Assembly (NCBI GenBank): GCA_950295325.1
Contig: OX485804.1
Location: 21,266,001-21,330,000 of the forward strand
Length of the DNA: 64,000 bases
Source: Polytrichum commune
Taxonomy: Eukaryota > Streptophyta > Polytrichopsida > Polytrichales > Polytrichaceae
Direction: 5' to 3'
Within the stretch, counting starts at the first letter, position 1. Every line of letters begins with the position of its first letter. Below, piece by piece: positions 1 through 11,490 of this stretch. Below the pieces are notes generated by a model, which saw nothing but the letters and a program-made list of their open reading frames with translations, did not search any database and had not been told where the DNA came from. The position numbers were made by a program, and so were the translations under genes.

Positions 1-31
1 CGCTCGTCGTGGGCCGAGCCGGCGTCTCCAC

Positions 32-706
32 ATGGAAGCTCCCCGGTGCGACCCCTCCCCTGTCGACTCCGTTCCTCCTCCCGCAAACTCGTCCGTGATC
101 GTTGGCCCTCCTTGCCTTGCTTCCCCCAAATTAATCAATAGTGCCACAATTCAACCGGCTCCGCATGCTCTCCTCGACACCCCCGCCATGCCCATCGTCC
201 CCGGGATTGATGTCACCAAAGCCAAGGTGCCCTTCTTTGTCCCTGAAACCCCTTTTCACCGTTGCTTTCCTCTTGTCTCCGCGTGCCGAGAGGTTTACGA
301 GCGCCCATCCCAAACCGCCCTCATTATTTTCCCCACTCCATTTTTATTCTTATCTTTGTACGGCATTGTTTCACAGGTGGCTCCCCACTCGCTTGGTGGC
401 CGGCCCTCCTTGACTTCTTCATTGGATAGGCATGCCCTCAAGGCTGCATCTTTCGAGTCCGATCGTTGTCTGGCCCTCCGGAGAAGTGCAAGACGTTCCC
501 TCTTGCAAACGCCCTCATATTCTACTTACAATACCACCTCGTACAATTTGGGAGTGCGTCCGGATATATGGAAGAACGACATATATTCCGGTCCAGTCAA
601 CAAACATGGATACAATCGTGGGCCGGAGATTTTCAGAGCCATGGAGACTACCAAAAACAAGGACATAGCCGCAAAAAAAATAGTGGGACTAGAAACGTCT
701 ACTTGA
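32..706 (+). CDS. GC-rich open frame, unknown protein (possible gene or TE fragment)
   Basis: A 224-codon frame runs through a stretch clearly richer in G+C than the AT-rich DNA that follows from about position 720. The predicted protein is rich in Pro and Ser at its N-terminus and basic towards its C-terminus. I recognise no family, signal peptide or catalytic motif. Other frames of the same stretch are also open for 80-90 codons, so length alone is weak evidence. An acceptor-like pyrimidine tract ending in CACAG near 375 means an exon could start there instead. It may be the 3' part of a gene or element that begins left of the window. Confidence 0.22.
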   Translation: MEAPRCDPSPVDSVPPPANSSVIVGPPCLASPKLINSATIQPAPHALLDTPAMPIVPGIDVTKAKVPFFVPETPFHRCFPLVSACREVYERPSQTALIIFPTPFLFLSLYGIVSQVAPHSLGGRPSLTSSLDRHALKAASFESDRCLALRRSARRSLLQTPSYSTYNTTSYNLGVRPDIWKNDIYSGPVNKHGYNRGPEIFRAMETTKNKDIAAKKIVGLETST

Positions 707-720
707 TATGTAAATTTGTG

Positions 721-1157
721 TAGGGGTAGAACGTAGTGCTTGGCTCTCTATTATATTTGAATTTTTTCAAGACATTGATGGTATTTCCATTATATTTGTA
801 TTTCAAGCCCATTGAATAGATTCAATATGCAATCATTCTCCTCATAGTCCCTTCCTTTGGCATCAATTTCTCATTTCATATGCAAATGTTTTCATTTATG
901 CTTCATATTTGTTTTCACTTTCATGCACTTATGTCTGATAATTATATCCAAAACTATATATATGGGATTCTTATGTTGTCATTATTGGTCCACATTTGAA
1001 AATTGCGTCCTTAAAAAGTCTCAAAATCATCAAAAAGTCTCCAATTACTGAATATAGTGATTCAAGCATTCAAGGTCTTTTCAAAGTTCATCAAAACTAT
1101 GAAGTTTTTGAATTGATCTTAACACTCATTGGGGGGTGTTTAACCAACTCCCTACCT
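721..1157. other. AT-rich spacer
   Basis: AT-rich DNA with only short chance frames. I see no gene, RNA or clear repeat boundary. Confidence 0.5.
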
Positions 1158-1740
1158 AAATTTGATTGCAACCAACTGGGATGTTGCACATGAGGAATTC
1201 GAGCTCCTTAAACTCTTATGATAATCATCTATATGAGCGAGGGCCTTATGCCTCATTCTCAATGAAGGGAAAATGCCCCACCTCAAGTAAAGGGGTTTAG
1301 GGTTTAGGGTTTAGGGTAACCTTTTTAAGCAAGTAACATTTATTTTGTGCATTGTATTTTTGTGCATAGGTGCTTAAGGTTGTGAACATCAAGTGGTTAT
1401 CCTAGGATTGGGCTCCCTGGGTTCACCCAAGAGAGTTACGCCACTCTTTGTTTCCAAGTTCTAGTGGCCTTGTATTTTTCTTGGGTAAGAGAACAAATCT
1501 CACTTGGAAAGAAAGAAAGAAAGAATAATCAAACAAGCCATTCATTTTGAGGCTCAAGCCTCAGAGTTATGCATGGAAAATTCAATAATGCATGGATATA
1601 AATATAGATATTCAATTCAAAATATAGATTACCGAGTATGCTCATGTTAAGAAAGATGTACATATGTGCCATTTAGGTGTCCTTACATGTAGACCATTAA
1701 TTGCACTAGTTTTGTAGTTTTAGAAAATCAATTTCCTGAA
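1158..1740. repeat. Direct repeat, copy 1 (~585 bp) with telomere-like motif
   Basis: This stretch matches 7147-7735 in the same orientation by eye. Shared landmarks are the TTTGATTGCAACC start, the block reading GAGGGCCTTATGCCTCATTC, and the segment ATGTACATATGTGCCATTTA. It carries three head-to-tail TTTAGGG units at 1296-1316; copy 2 has fewer. The two copies are diverged (roughly 85-90% by eye), so they are not fresh LTRs. No coding sequence is seen. It is probably a dispersed non-autonomous element. Confidence 0.75.
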
Positions 1741-3445
1741 ACTTGGCATGCTAGAAATACTTATAATGATGTTGTCTCTTAATTTGTATGTAAGATCTTG
1801 TCTAGATAGTCTTCAATTGATAGTGACAATACACTTATAAGCTACTAGTAACATTTGTCACATTTAGAAAGTAATTATAAATTTAGTACAAGCATATGAA
1901 TCATACACAATTGACCTACACTATTGAAAACTTGGCCTATAAAATTGAAAAATTTGCAAATCTAGCTCAATGGTAATTTTGCATTCTCATTTCATCGCGG
2001 TTACCTTCTATTGCACTAGCATAGTAATCCTAAAACATTTATTTTCTTTCTATAAATGCGGGCCCAACCTTCCACACAAAAATTTGAATGTATTACATTT
2101 CACTTGGGTTCACTTCCTAAATTCATTCTCCATCCACGACCCCAACAACAACCGGTCTATAAATATGTACATTCATTCTTAATTTCATATGCTTCTCTCT
2201 CTATACCCTCTACTCTCATAAATCAAGTTTAAAATTACAAACTTCTCCCATTCTCCTTGCAAAAGCAATGCTTAAATGTCCAAAATATATTTTAGAAGTT
2301 TGAACCAAAACATGTACAATCTTAAGATCAAAATAAGGTTGCTCCTCCTCTCTTCCTCTCCTTCATTGCAAGTATGCTTGCTGAAATTCAAGGTGAAAAC
2401 AAGCAAAAACAACGAGTGAACACAAGAGAAGAAAAGACCCAAGAGAATGATCAAACTTGATTTTCTTTTTCAAAACTCTCTATTTTGTGCATATATTAAA
2501 AAAATCAGCACATTCAATTTTTGGTCCACTATCATCCCTCTTAGTTTACATTCGGTTTACACCTACTGAGGAGCCCAAGGCTTTGTAAATCGATTTTTTA
2601 AGAAGTCGGATCATGAAAGTTGGACCATGTAGTCAAATCATTGAAGTAAATTGGCCCTTACTAACACTAAAATCCAACACTAACCAGAGTACCACATGGT
2701 CCACCTATAAAAACAGGCACCAAGTGGCCCGCACTTTCATGTTGACTCGGACATGAGAGAGAGGACTGAATGGACTTCGCATATCATGGGAGAAGTCTCT
2801 TCTGTTCCTATTTCTATTTGCTTTTTGTTTGGGCACATGGCTGGTCAGTACGTCTAACCAGTTCCTGGCAGAATTATTAGCTCCACGCTCCACAATGATG
2901 AAGGCGTGAAAGAGGGGCCTTCAGGAGGTCACTTAGGCTCTTGTGTCACAGGTTTCTTGGCTTGGAGAGGGGCTTAAAATATATGCTAGGAATCTCGTCG
3001 ACCTGGTCTGATTTGCGAGTACAAGTAATGAGAGGGATGTCGGACAAACACTCTTCCAATGTCTAACTAGTCTACAGTGCTGCCATATTTATGCAGAAAC
3101 TAATTTTCGATCCCTGATGAACTGAATCTCCAGGGTGGGACAGTTGCTTGGAAGTGCCGATCTCAAGTAAGGATCGGCGCCTTGTTGTCGTAGAATATAG
3201 CTTTCAGAGGCTCGAAGCTTGCTCCAGCTCCCAGTTGATTCATCTGGATTTCAAGCACACGTCTCTTTTGACGTTGTCACATGTGATCTGCACGTTCGTA
3301 GATTGTCTGCTTATTCCAAAGAGGCGATACAGAATAGAAAGCAACAGTATTCATACAGCACGTACTGTGAAAATTTGAAGGTGTGTTGAGAAGCAGAGAA
3401 TCCTGTAAAGTGTGTCTTTGAATTAAGCGACCTCGTTCAGGAAGG
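1741..3445. other. Gene-free spacer upstream of the SDR gene
   Basis: Mostly AT-rich. Around 2730-2775 there is a dyad (CTCATG-type arms around GTTGAC) that recurs near 37366-37395, so it belongs to a dispersed repeat. The SDR promoter must lie in the last few hundred bases, but no convincing TATA box stands out. Confidence 0.4.
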
Positions 3446-4489
3446 ATGGACATATTACACAATCAACATGCAGCTTCCCCCTCCGCAAAAAGGTATGTAT
3501 TGTTTGAGCGCCATGGCCATGGCCATGGCCATGTCTGTCATGCATTGAGTTTCATTGCACAATGTCCTGTCACTTCCCAATTGCATTGTGTGGGGACGAG
3601 AATTTAATAAGTTTTGACATGATTGAATCAATTTTATATAGGAGCTGTGGCCTACTAATGCTATGCTACGTATTTGTTTGAAAGGCTGGAAGGAAAAGTC
3701 GCAGTAATTACGGGCGGGGCGAGTGGGATTGGAGCGACCACGGTGAGGTTGTTTGCAACCCATGGAGCTTCGGTTGTGTTTGGTGACATCCAAGACGACC
3801 TCGGTGAAGCTCTGGCACAAACATTGAAGAATTCACAACTTGAAGTTTCTTACGTCCATTGCGATGTTAGGCAGGAGGCAGATGTACAGAGATTGGTGGA
3901 ATTTGCTGTGGAGAAGCACGGGCACCTCGACATTATGTACAACAATGCGGGTGTAGTAGGGAAGATGGACGCGGACATCAAGGACTTGGACATGGAGAAC
4001 GTGGACGCGGTGTATTCTGTGAACCTCCGAGGAGCGCTGCTTGGAACGAAGTACGCTGCAAGGGTGATGATTCCCGCAAAAAAAGGCGTCATCCTCTCCA
4101 CCGCGAGCACGGCCAGCTTCATGCCCGGAACAGCCCCGCATCCCTACAACATCAGCAAGTTTGCATTGCTGGGGCTGGTGAAGAGCGCTGCGTATGAGCT
4201 CGCGCAGCACGGTATCCGTGTCAACTGCGTGTCGCCCCACACGTTGCCGACGCCTCTTACCATCTCGGCCTACCAAAGCCTCGCACCTCATTTGGCTTGC
4301 AAGGAGCTCCAGGCTCTGATCCTGGACTCCTCGGAATTGAAAGGAGCAGCCTTAACCACCGACGACATCGCGAATGCCGCGCTGTTTCTTGTCAGCGATG
4401 ATGCCAAGTGCATCACGGGGCACAACTTGGTGGTCGACTGGGGGTTCACTTCGAGCAAGACATATTTGCCAATCCCAGTGCAATTGTAG
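3446..4489 (+). CDS. Short-chain dehydrogenase/reductase (plant SDR110C type), two exons
   Basis: The product would be an NAD(P)-dependent oxidoreductase of the classical SDR fold, of the plant group that includes xanthoxin dehydrogenase (ABA2) and secoisolariciresinol dehydrogenase; the substrate is not predictable. Exon 1 is 3446-3492 (ATG, residues MDILHNQHAASPSAK), the intron 3493-3684 (donor GTATGT, acceptor AAAG), exon 2 3685-4489. The phases join as AAA-AGG-CTG, giving 283 aa, normal for the family. Visible motifs are the cofactor loop TGGASGIG (about 25-32), Asp50 after beta-2 favouring NAD, NNAG (102-105), Asn129, Ser157 and YNISK with Tyr170 and Lys174. All catalytic residues are present and the frame is intact. 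The frame in exon 2 could be read from a TTG upstream, but the splice junction explains that. AATAAA lies at 4618. The gene sits between two repeats at 1158-1740 and 7147-7735. Confidence 0.9.
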
Positions 4490-4617
4490 ACACTCCATTA
4501 ATATCTGTAATCAGGTTCCCCTTGGCTAATTTATCAATATTCCACACTATTTTGAATATTTACTACCACAAGAACAAAATGTAATCTTTTCTTTCTATTG
4601 CGGTTGCTTTATTGATG

Positions 4618-4623
4618 AATAAA
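4618..4623 (+). terminator. Possible polyadenylation signal of the SDR gene
   Basis: AATAAA about 130 nt after the SDR stop codon, at a distance usual for a plant 3' UTR. Confidence 0.4.
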
Positions 4624-5933
4624 CAAGGCTACAAGTTTTGTGTACATGTTTTAACCCAAGGTACACTACTAGCATACGAGTCTTAGACAATTGTCCTACG
4701 TCACTAGAAACTTGTCCTAGGAAAAATTCAAATCTAGCACATTGATAGATTTGCATTGTTCTTTTCATCTACGTGGGACAATTGCATATGACTTGTGTGC
4801 TAGTAGTGGTGATTATCTTGGGTAAATAGGGAACTTAATTGCACATGTCAGTGTAGATAATTATGGAATTTGAGTTAGTTCTAGGTCTTGGATGTCAAAC
4901 TGGATGATACTAATTATTATGTGTTGGACAGGTGGTCAAATCAAGCAATTTAAGCCTTTCTTGCCCCTGGGTCCGTTACATGGTAACCTTAAATTTTAGT
5001 CCACCTCCTTTGTTACATGGATTTCAAGCCTTTTAAATCACCATTTTTTGATCGGGCTTTTGCTTGTGTTACATAAGTTCAACACACATTTTTGGTAAAA
5101 AAACAATCCATAGAAATCTCACAAAATCCAACGGTGTCAAATTTCAATAACCCATGTAGGGGCAACTTTGAGAATACTAATCTTTTCTATAAATGGATGA
5201 TTGGTTTACCATAGACCCTCAAAAAAGTCTATATGCATATTCCCCATTCAAAATAGAGTAATCTCCCTTTTTTTAAAGATTGGTTTGGACTCTTTATGAT
5301 GACGTTATGGTTGGTTAAAGTCTATTGACCGATTTCTAGGCTTACTCATGTGGAAAATTCCCATCCCCTTGAGCATGATGAAGATGATTATGGGCTTGCC
5401 CGTTTATTTGTCCGGATTTTTTCGAGCAATGCCAATTATTTCCTACCCGCCCCGCCCTGCCAATAATTCATCGTTCTACCTATAATACCTACTAAATAAC
5501 ATCTCACGTGCAATTATCTCAAAATTGGTTTATGTATTATGTCCCGTTTATATGATATTGTGCATAATTGCCTTTATTTCATGTACCAAAAAAATTCTAT
5601 ATATATGTTGCTAGTGAGAGGAATTTATCATCTCCAACCTCCCTACGAGCACTAGTTCCTACCTACCCCCACCCTTATGTAGTAAACATTTAAATATAAT
5701 ATGTGACTATTTTGCATGCCATGTCACAAAACACTGACCTAGGCAAAGTGCTTGGTTGTCACATGTAGGGCAATCAAATTGTTATTTTTGATAATATGTT
5801 CCACAATTTCTTCTTTTCCGTTCTTTATGGTCACTCCACATCATGCTCTAATGAAGCATGTGTGCATTTTTAACTCCTTTCTCCATCGTGCATGTAGATG
5901 TAGGCCGTTTATCGAACAACGTTAATGTCTTTG
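4624..5933. other. AT-rich spacer with MITE-like debris
   Basis: No gene seen. Around 4655-4800 is a motif set (CACTACTAGCATACGAGTC and a later GGACAA block) that recurs near 9165-9320 and, more weakly, 1830-1990, so a small dispersed element is likely. Confidence 0.4.
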
Positions 5934-6580
5934 CTATTGCATAATTAAATTCCCTATGGGATAATTTTTTATTTCACCCTTCTCTTGCATATTAATTCTA
6001 TACAAGACCCATGAGTTCACCAATGACATGTCAAGAGTGTGCAAAAATAAACAATGCCACCACTTGTGGTCTTTGTTTTGAACCGTGTGGTAGCCTCGAA
6101 GTTGATCCACCACATCCACACTTCTCATGTGAGCTTGGTAATGAATAATGAACTAGAATTGGGAAAGAAGGAATGGATTTCTCCGGAGTCTTATGCCACC
6201 TTTTCACAAACACAACATCATTCATGTCAATAAGTGAGAACGTCATGCTCAACAAACTAATTGGCTTATTTTCATACCAAGTTATTGCTACTAGTAAATT
6301 AGATGCATGCATTCTCCATAATAAGTCTCCCCTCTTTGGACACTCTTTAGCCAAAGTCAATGCTCATGGCCATCCCTTTCTATTGGTCTTGGTAGTACTT
6401 GTTGCACCTACCCCTTTCTAGATCAAATCATGATGTTAAAAAGTTGTCACATGTTACAATATGGCCTTATATGAATATTATGTTCAGATACATAGATGAA
6501 TTCACATTTTGTAATGCAAGGAGATCTCTTGTGGAAATTTTGACAATCTTCCCTAGTATGCCCAATTCGTATTTGTCATA
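5934..6580 (-). pseudogene. piggyBac (PGBD-type) transposase remnant
   Basis: Read on the minus strand, this stretch gives the C-terminal half of a piggyBac-family DDD transposase, in several frames. In order, from about 6580 downwards: a degenerate region; a segment reading HIVTCDNF (the conserved second catalytic Asp, near 6450); TKTNRKGWP; KRGDLLWRMH; VAITWYENKPISLLS; and finally MRSVDVVDQLRGYHTVQ (near 6120) with KWWHCLF and NSWVLY. The order and spacing match the PGBD4-like family. Frames are broken: a stop follows NFLTS, and a 7-bp tandem duplication at about 6140-6152 shifts the frame just before MRSVDVVDQ. Neither the N-terminal half nor clear TTAA-flanked ends were found. It is a dead element. 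Confidence 0.8.
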
Positions 6581-7146
6581 ATATTGAACATCTAACCCTA
6601 CATGTGCGCAATCATAGCTCTAGCTTACAAGCAATGTTGGAAAATCAAAACAAATATTCATAACGCAGCCATTCACATTTGATTTGGTGAGAGTTCTGAA
6701 TTGGAGCCTAATTGCAGCTCTTGTGACCTTGGCCAATGAACTTTGAACATGCAGATTCTTAGAAAGTTTTTTTTTTCTTGCATTGAGCCAACACCCACAA
6801 CTAATGAATACCATGTGACTCCTTCATGAGCACTAAATTGCCTAATTAAAAGAGAAGGAGCATGCTCAAAGGTATGAATAAAAGGGATTGGAGTAGCAAG
6901 AACTTGAGCTACATGAGGGTGCAAAACAATAGTGGAACCCTGTCCGAAGCTCACAAAATTCAATGATCCCAAAAAAATTCAAGTTGATTTGCAAAGCAAA
7001 AGGCAAATTGAAGTAGCAGCTTGAAGCGAGCTTCGTTGAGAAGGAAGGATGTAGCAATTAGGCAAGGAAAAACTTGCATAGGGGGGGGGATCCCAAATTG
7101 AAATGTGGGCAAACCTTCATACATGTTTGTTGAAGCCTCCCCCTAC
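6581..7146. other. Probable upstream part of the piggyBac remnant or spacer
   Basis: Minus-strand frames of 60-100 codons overlap here, but none matches piggyBac convincingly. A run of G lies at about 7081-7089. Confidence 0.3.
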
Positions 7147-7735
7147 TAGAATTTGATTGCAACCGGTTGGAATGTTGCACATGAGGAGTTTGAGCTCCTT
7201 AAACTCTTATGATAATTATCTATATGAGGGAGGGCCTTATGCCTCATTCTCAATCAAGGAAAAATGCCCCACCTCAAGGAAAGGGGTTAGGGTTTAGGGT
7301 GACCTTTTTTTTTTTGGTAAGAAATTATGTCTTGGTTGCATAGGTGCTTAGGGTTACAAACATCACGTGGTCATCCTAGGATTGGGTTGTGCGGTTCCCC
7401 TGGTTCACCCAAGAGAGTTACGCCACTCTTTTTTTCTAGGTCTTAGTGGCTTTGTATTTTTTTGGGTAATAGAATAAATTTCATTTGTAAAAAAAGAAAG
7501 AACAAACAAACAAACAAATCGTTCATTCTGAGGCTCAAGCCTCAAAGTTTTGCATGGGAAATTTAATAATGTATGGATATTATTATAGACATTCTATTCA
7601 AATTATAGATTACCAAGTATGCTAATGTTAAGAAAGATGTACATATGTGCCATTTAGGTGTCCTTACATGTAGACTATTAATCGCACTAGTTTTTGTAGT
7701 TTTATGAAATCGATTCCCCCGGAAGTGGCACAATG
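7147..7735. repeat. Direct repeat, copy 2
   Basis: Second copy of the repeat at 1158-1740, same orientation, about 6 kb downstream. A TTTAGGG motif lies near 7289. Homology ends around 7735. Confidence 0.75.
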
Positions 7736-8019
7736 TAACCTAAATCAGACTAACTGGAGTTATGTACGTTTGCAACAAATGAGGCTATTTAAATACTCTT
7801 TATACACTTAAATTAACACCATAACATTATTCAACTGATGAGATGTGTTCATAGGCCCTGTAATAGAATCGAGAATAAGGCCTCCGAATGTTGGAATCCC
7901 AATGCTTCAAACGGAATATGAAATTAGGGTAAATGTTGAAAAGAGTCAAGGAGTCTCTCATGTTGTGATGTATGCATAACATTATTTAGCCATGTGGGTC
8001 CGTTCCATGACCTTGGAAT

Positions 8020-8350
8020 ATGTCAATTATATTTTGTGCCCTCCAAACAAAGTAAGGATATTCATTTATTATTCATATATTTAGATTGAACTTGAAATTT
8101 GGGTGGAGTTATACTCCTAACCATGTACAAGAATCATTGTTCATCTCATGAATATTTACATGAAACATTGTTCATCCTAGTATAATTCCCTAAAAATATT
8201 ATTCATAGCAACAATATCATTAAAAATGCCAACATTATTCACAATATTCTTATTGTTCATTATTTGTATTGGCGTCAGGTTTTTCCCATGAAAGTATAAT
8301 AGTGGAGGCCCATGTCAAATGCCAAACATAAAATCAAATGCAACCATGCA
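8020..8350. repeat. Diverged direct repeat, copy 1
   Basis: Rich in ATTGTTCAT and ATTCAT words. It aligns by eye with 9465-9815: both contain an ATTTGGGTGGA block, a run of ATTGTTCATC words, and end with TAGTGGAGGCCCATGTCAAA. Confidence 0.65.
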
Positions 8351-8820
8351 ACTAAACAATGTTATGTTGCGAGGATGCCTTTCCCATTTGTATGCAAGAG
8401 TAATGTTAATGACTCATGACAAGTGCAATTGTGGCATGGCACCCCATATCCCCCTCAGAAGTTAGCATTTGCTTGTCACTTTAAGGTGTGTGGGTGTTAT
8501 TTGGGTTATTATTCATGTTCTTCAACTTCTACCGATTGGATTTAGTGTTGCATTAGTAAATCTATAGATTGAGTGTGGAACAATTAATTAGATTTTGAGA
8601 TATAATTTAATCTCTTTGGAATAGATGTCTTTACGATGTTTGTTCTTTGATCCTCACCTAACCACACACCAATCAAATTTAGGTGCTGAGTTAAGAAAAT
8701 TAACCAAATAACACCCGCATACCTTATGTAAATTGTTTGATTCTCCCATCCAAACTTGATTTTTTTAGCATTAACACCCCCATAGACTCCAACTCCTCAT
8801 GCCAAAAAGATCTAACAAAA

Positions 8821-8834
8821 GGGGGGGGGGGGGG
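8821..8834 (+). repeat. Poly-G tract (14)
   Basis: Uninterrupted G run within AT-rich DNA. A gene-free spacer with no recognisable coding sequence surrounds it. Confidence 0.9.
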
Positions 8835-9464
8835 AAACAAGGGATCCACATCATGACAAAACTAAAATAAAGCATGTGCGCCTCAGTACGTGGTTACTCC
8901 CCTTTATTGAACACTTATATTTGAGTGATGTGTGACAAGGCTCGTACTTAAGAAAAGACACCTATGATGCTAAGTTTTTCAAAACAAAAGTCTCCATTGA
9001 ACTGCTCTAGGATAACTTCTTCCTACTCATTTATTGTCCATTGCGTATTGTTGTATGCGTCGTGTCTCGGGCGATGTTGCGTTTATGTACTGAAGAGCCT
9101 CACACTATCCAATCACTAAGCCAATCAAGGACCAAGGTGACACACCACAAGTGTGGTTTCCACGCTACGTGCACTACTAGCATACGAGTCCTACGCAATC
9201 ATTCCATGTCGATGAAAGGACAATGCAAATTTATCATCATGCTAGATTTGCAAATTTTCAAGTTACACAGGACAAGTTTCCATTGACATAAGTCAAATGT
9301 CTAGGACTCATATAAAGTATAAGATAACAACAACTTAAATTAAAAGCATAAAAGAAAAATATTACTTTGATACTTCACACATTATTTTATCAAAAATAAA
9401 GATTGTCAACACTTCATTCGACTCCTTATATTGCATCCATACCCTCTTATAAAAATTATTCAGC

Positions 9465-9815
9465 AGAATAGTCAATTTTTATTCTATGGGGCCTCTGAAC
9501 AAAGTAATAATATTAATTTTCTATTCATACATTCAAACCGACACTTGGATATTTGGGTGGAATTATACTCCCATCCTACTTACAAGAATCATTGTTCATC
9601 CCAACACTATTCACATGAACCACTGTTCATCTGGGCATTGTTCATTATAAATACTATTCATAGCATCACTATTCACTGACAATATCCACTCTATTCAAAA
9701 TGTTCATATTGTTCACACCAATATCAATTTCTTCTTATTATCTGAGTTTCTTCCCATAAAGATAAGATAGTGGAGGCCCATGTCAAAGGCTAAATATAGA
9801 ATGAAACACAACCAT
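9465..9815. repeat. Diverged direct repeat, copy 2
   Basis: Partner of 8020-8350, about 1.45 kb downstream in the same orientation. The open frame inside it is repeat sequence, not a gene. Confidence 0.65.
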
Positions 9816-10251
9816 ACAACTTAATAATGAGAGGGTCCTTTAAACATGTGTCTTTATGATGTTTGCTTTTTGATCCTCACTGAACCACATACCAATCAAT
9901 TATAGGGTCCAATTAAGAGATCGAGCCACTTAAAACCCATCTACCTTATTATCCCATGGCCCAAATCTGTACAAGACATGGGAAAAGTTTTGGGAGCTGC
10001 CCAAGGCAATGAGGTGCCTTCAGATGTGAATATGACATTATAATCAAATATGGTCAGATGGAAATTAAAATTTAATTTAATTAATTTAAACAATTTTGCA
10101 TGTGCATGATATTTTTGTTAGATAATAGAGTCCACTATAATTTCGCAAATGAGAAGTTTAAGTCGTGGGGTGGAAAAACTGCCCACTGTGAGCATGAGCA
10201 TTTTAGGGATTTACCATGGTCCAGAAGCATGTTAACATATAATTTTGCAGG

Positions 10252-11490
10252 TAGAAAGTGAATGTTGAGAGTTGAACACCACGACGTGCTCAAGCCCCAA
10301 GTGTCTTCTTAAGCTGACCTTTGAGTATGGCCAGGCTTGATATGAAATGTGCTTCGACGATTGTATGGATTTTTGGATACCTGTTTGATTTTTTTCAAAA
10401 GGGTGGAGGATGGGGAAAGATCACCCATCCAAGATCATCACGAGGTAGCCTGGAAGCAAGCCGATTTCTAGATGATCCTTGATGCCAGGAAATCCCTCCC
10501 CAGTTATCTATAAAATGTGAGCACACTTTGCAGCCAAGTTTGACTATATTTGATTCAGGTTGAGTGTACCCAGGGACTATTCATATTGACTGGATGTCCG
10601 TGGAGTTAGCCAAATTTCACGTGGTGGAGGATGGGGCTAGAATTCTCAGCTTAGATCATCATGAGGTCACTAGGCAGGCCAACCTGTAGATGATCCAAAT
10701 CGAAAACTCCAGCCTCATCCTCTACTAAATGTGAGGATTTACTGAATGTCTCTCAATCTTATGAAGTTTCAGGTGGAGGATGGGGCTAGAATTTTCGACT
10801 TGGATCATCATGTGGTGGCCACGCCAGCTCCAGGTGGTCTGAATCCGAAAACTCCAACCCTGCCTTCTCCTAAATAGGAGCACGCTTTGCAGTCCTTGAC
10901 TTGGAAAATGTAATTATGGTTTCCTGCACAGGACCTACAATTGAAATCACAAAGAGATGAGTCGGTTGTTGTGACTTTACAAAATCTGGAATTGACAAAG
11001 AAGACATTTCTGAGTTGGAGAATCATTTAAATACTCTTGGAGTATTACAAACAGTGTCTTACATTGAACAGGGGCCAAAGGAACCACAATATATCTCCCA
11101 ACATGCAGTCCACTGCCAAACAACTGCTTTTTAAAGTTGAGGATCAGGAAACCAATCAAGCCCCGATAACGGTCCGGAAACCCATGATCACATGAGTCAC
11201 ATAATATTGTTACACAGTGGTTTGCTACTAGACTCTTGCACATGTATTAAAATTGATGATTTCAAGACGGAACAACCAGGCTTGTCCATGTTGTGGGGCT
11301 TTCACAGAATTGAATTTCACTAAAGTCCTGCCAAAGGCTCTAACTTGCAAAGTCAGGGCCGATCATTAAAAACTGCTAAGCATTGAAGGAAAATCAGCTC
11401 CAGCTACTTCAAGTTTGAATCCAAGATCAGCTTCCCCCACAAACTTGAATGGTCTCTACAATCTGCCCAGTGCATACCCACCCGAGCACC
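10252..11490 (+). repeat. Long dispersed repeat, plus-oriented copy
   Basis: This 1.2-kb segment matches the reverse complement of about 27650-29503. Shared landmarks in order are GTAGAAAGTGAATGT, a CTTCTTAA-CTGACCTTTGA block, several GGTGGAGGATGGGG modules, GCTTTGCAGTCCTT, CACAATATATCTCCCAACATG and CAGTGCATACCC. The GGTGGAGGATGGGG module occurs at about 10402, 10622 and 10770, each followed by a GATCATCA word. No protein is recognisable. Confidence 0.7.

Noticed and set aside
1158-7735. The 585-bp repeats as LTRs with the SDR gene as captured cargo
   Set aside because: The copies are diverged, lack LTR end motifs and primer site, and no retrotransposon gene lies between them. Dispersed repeats flanking a host gene are simpler.
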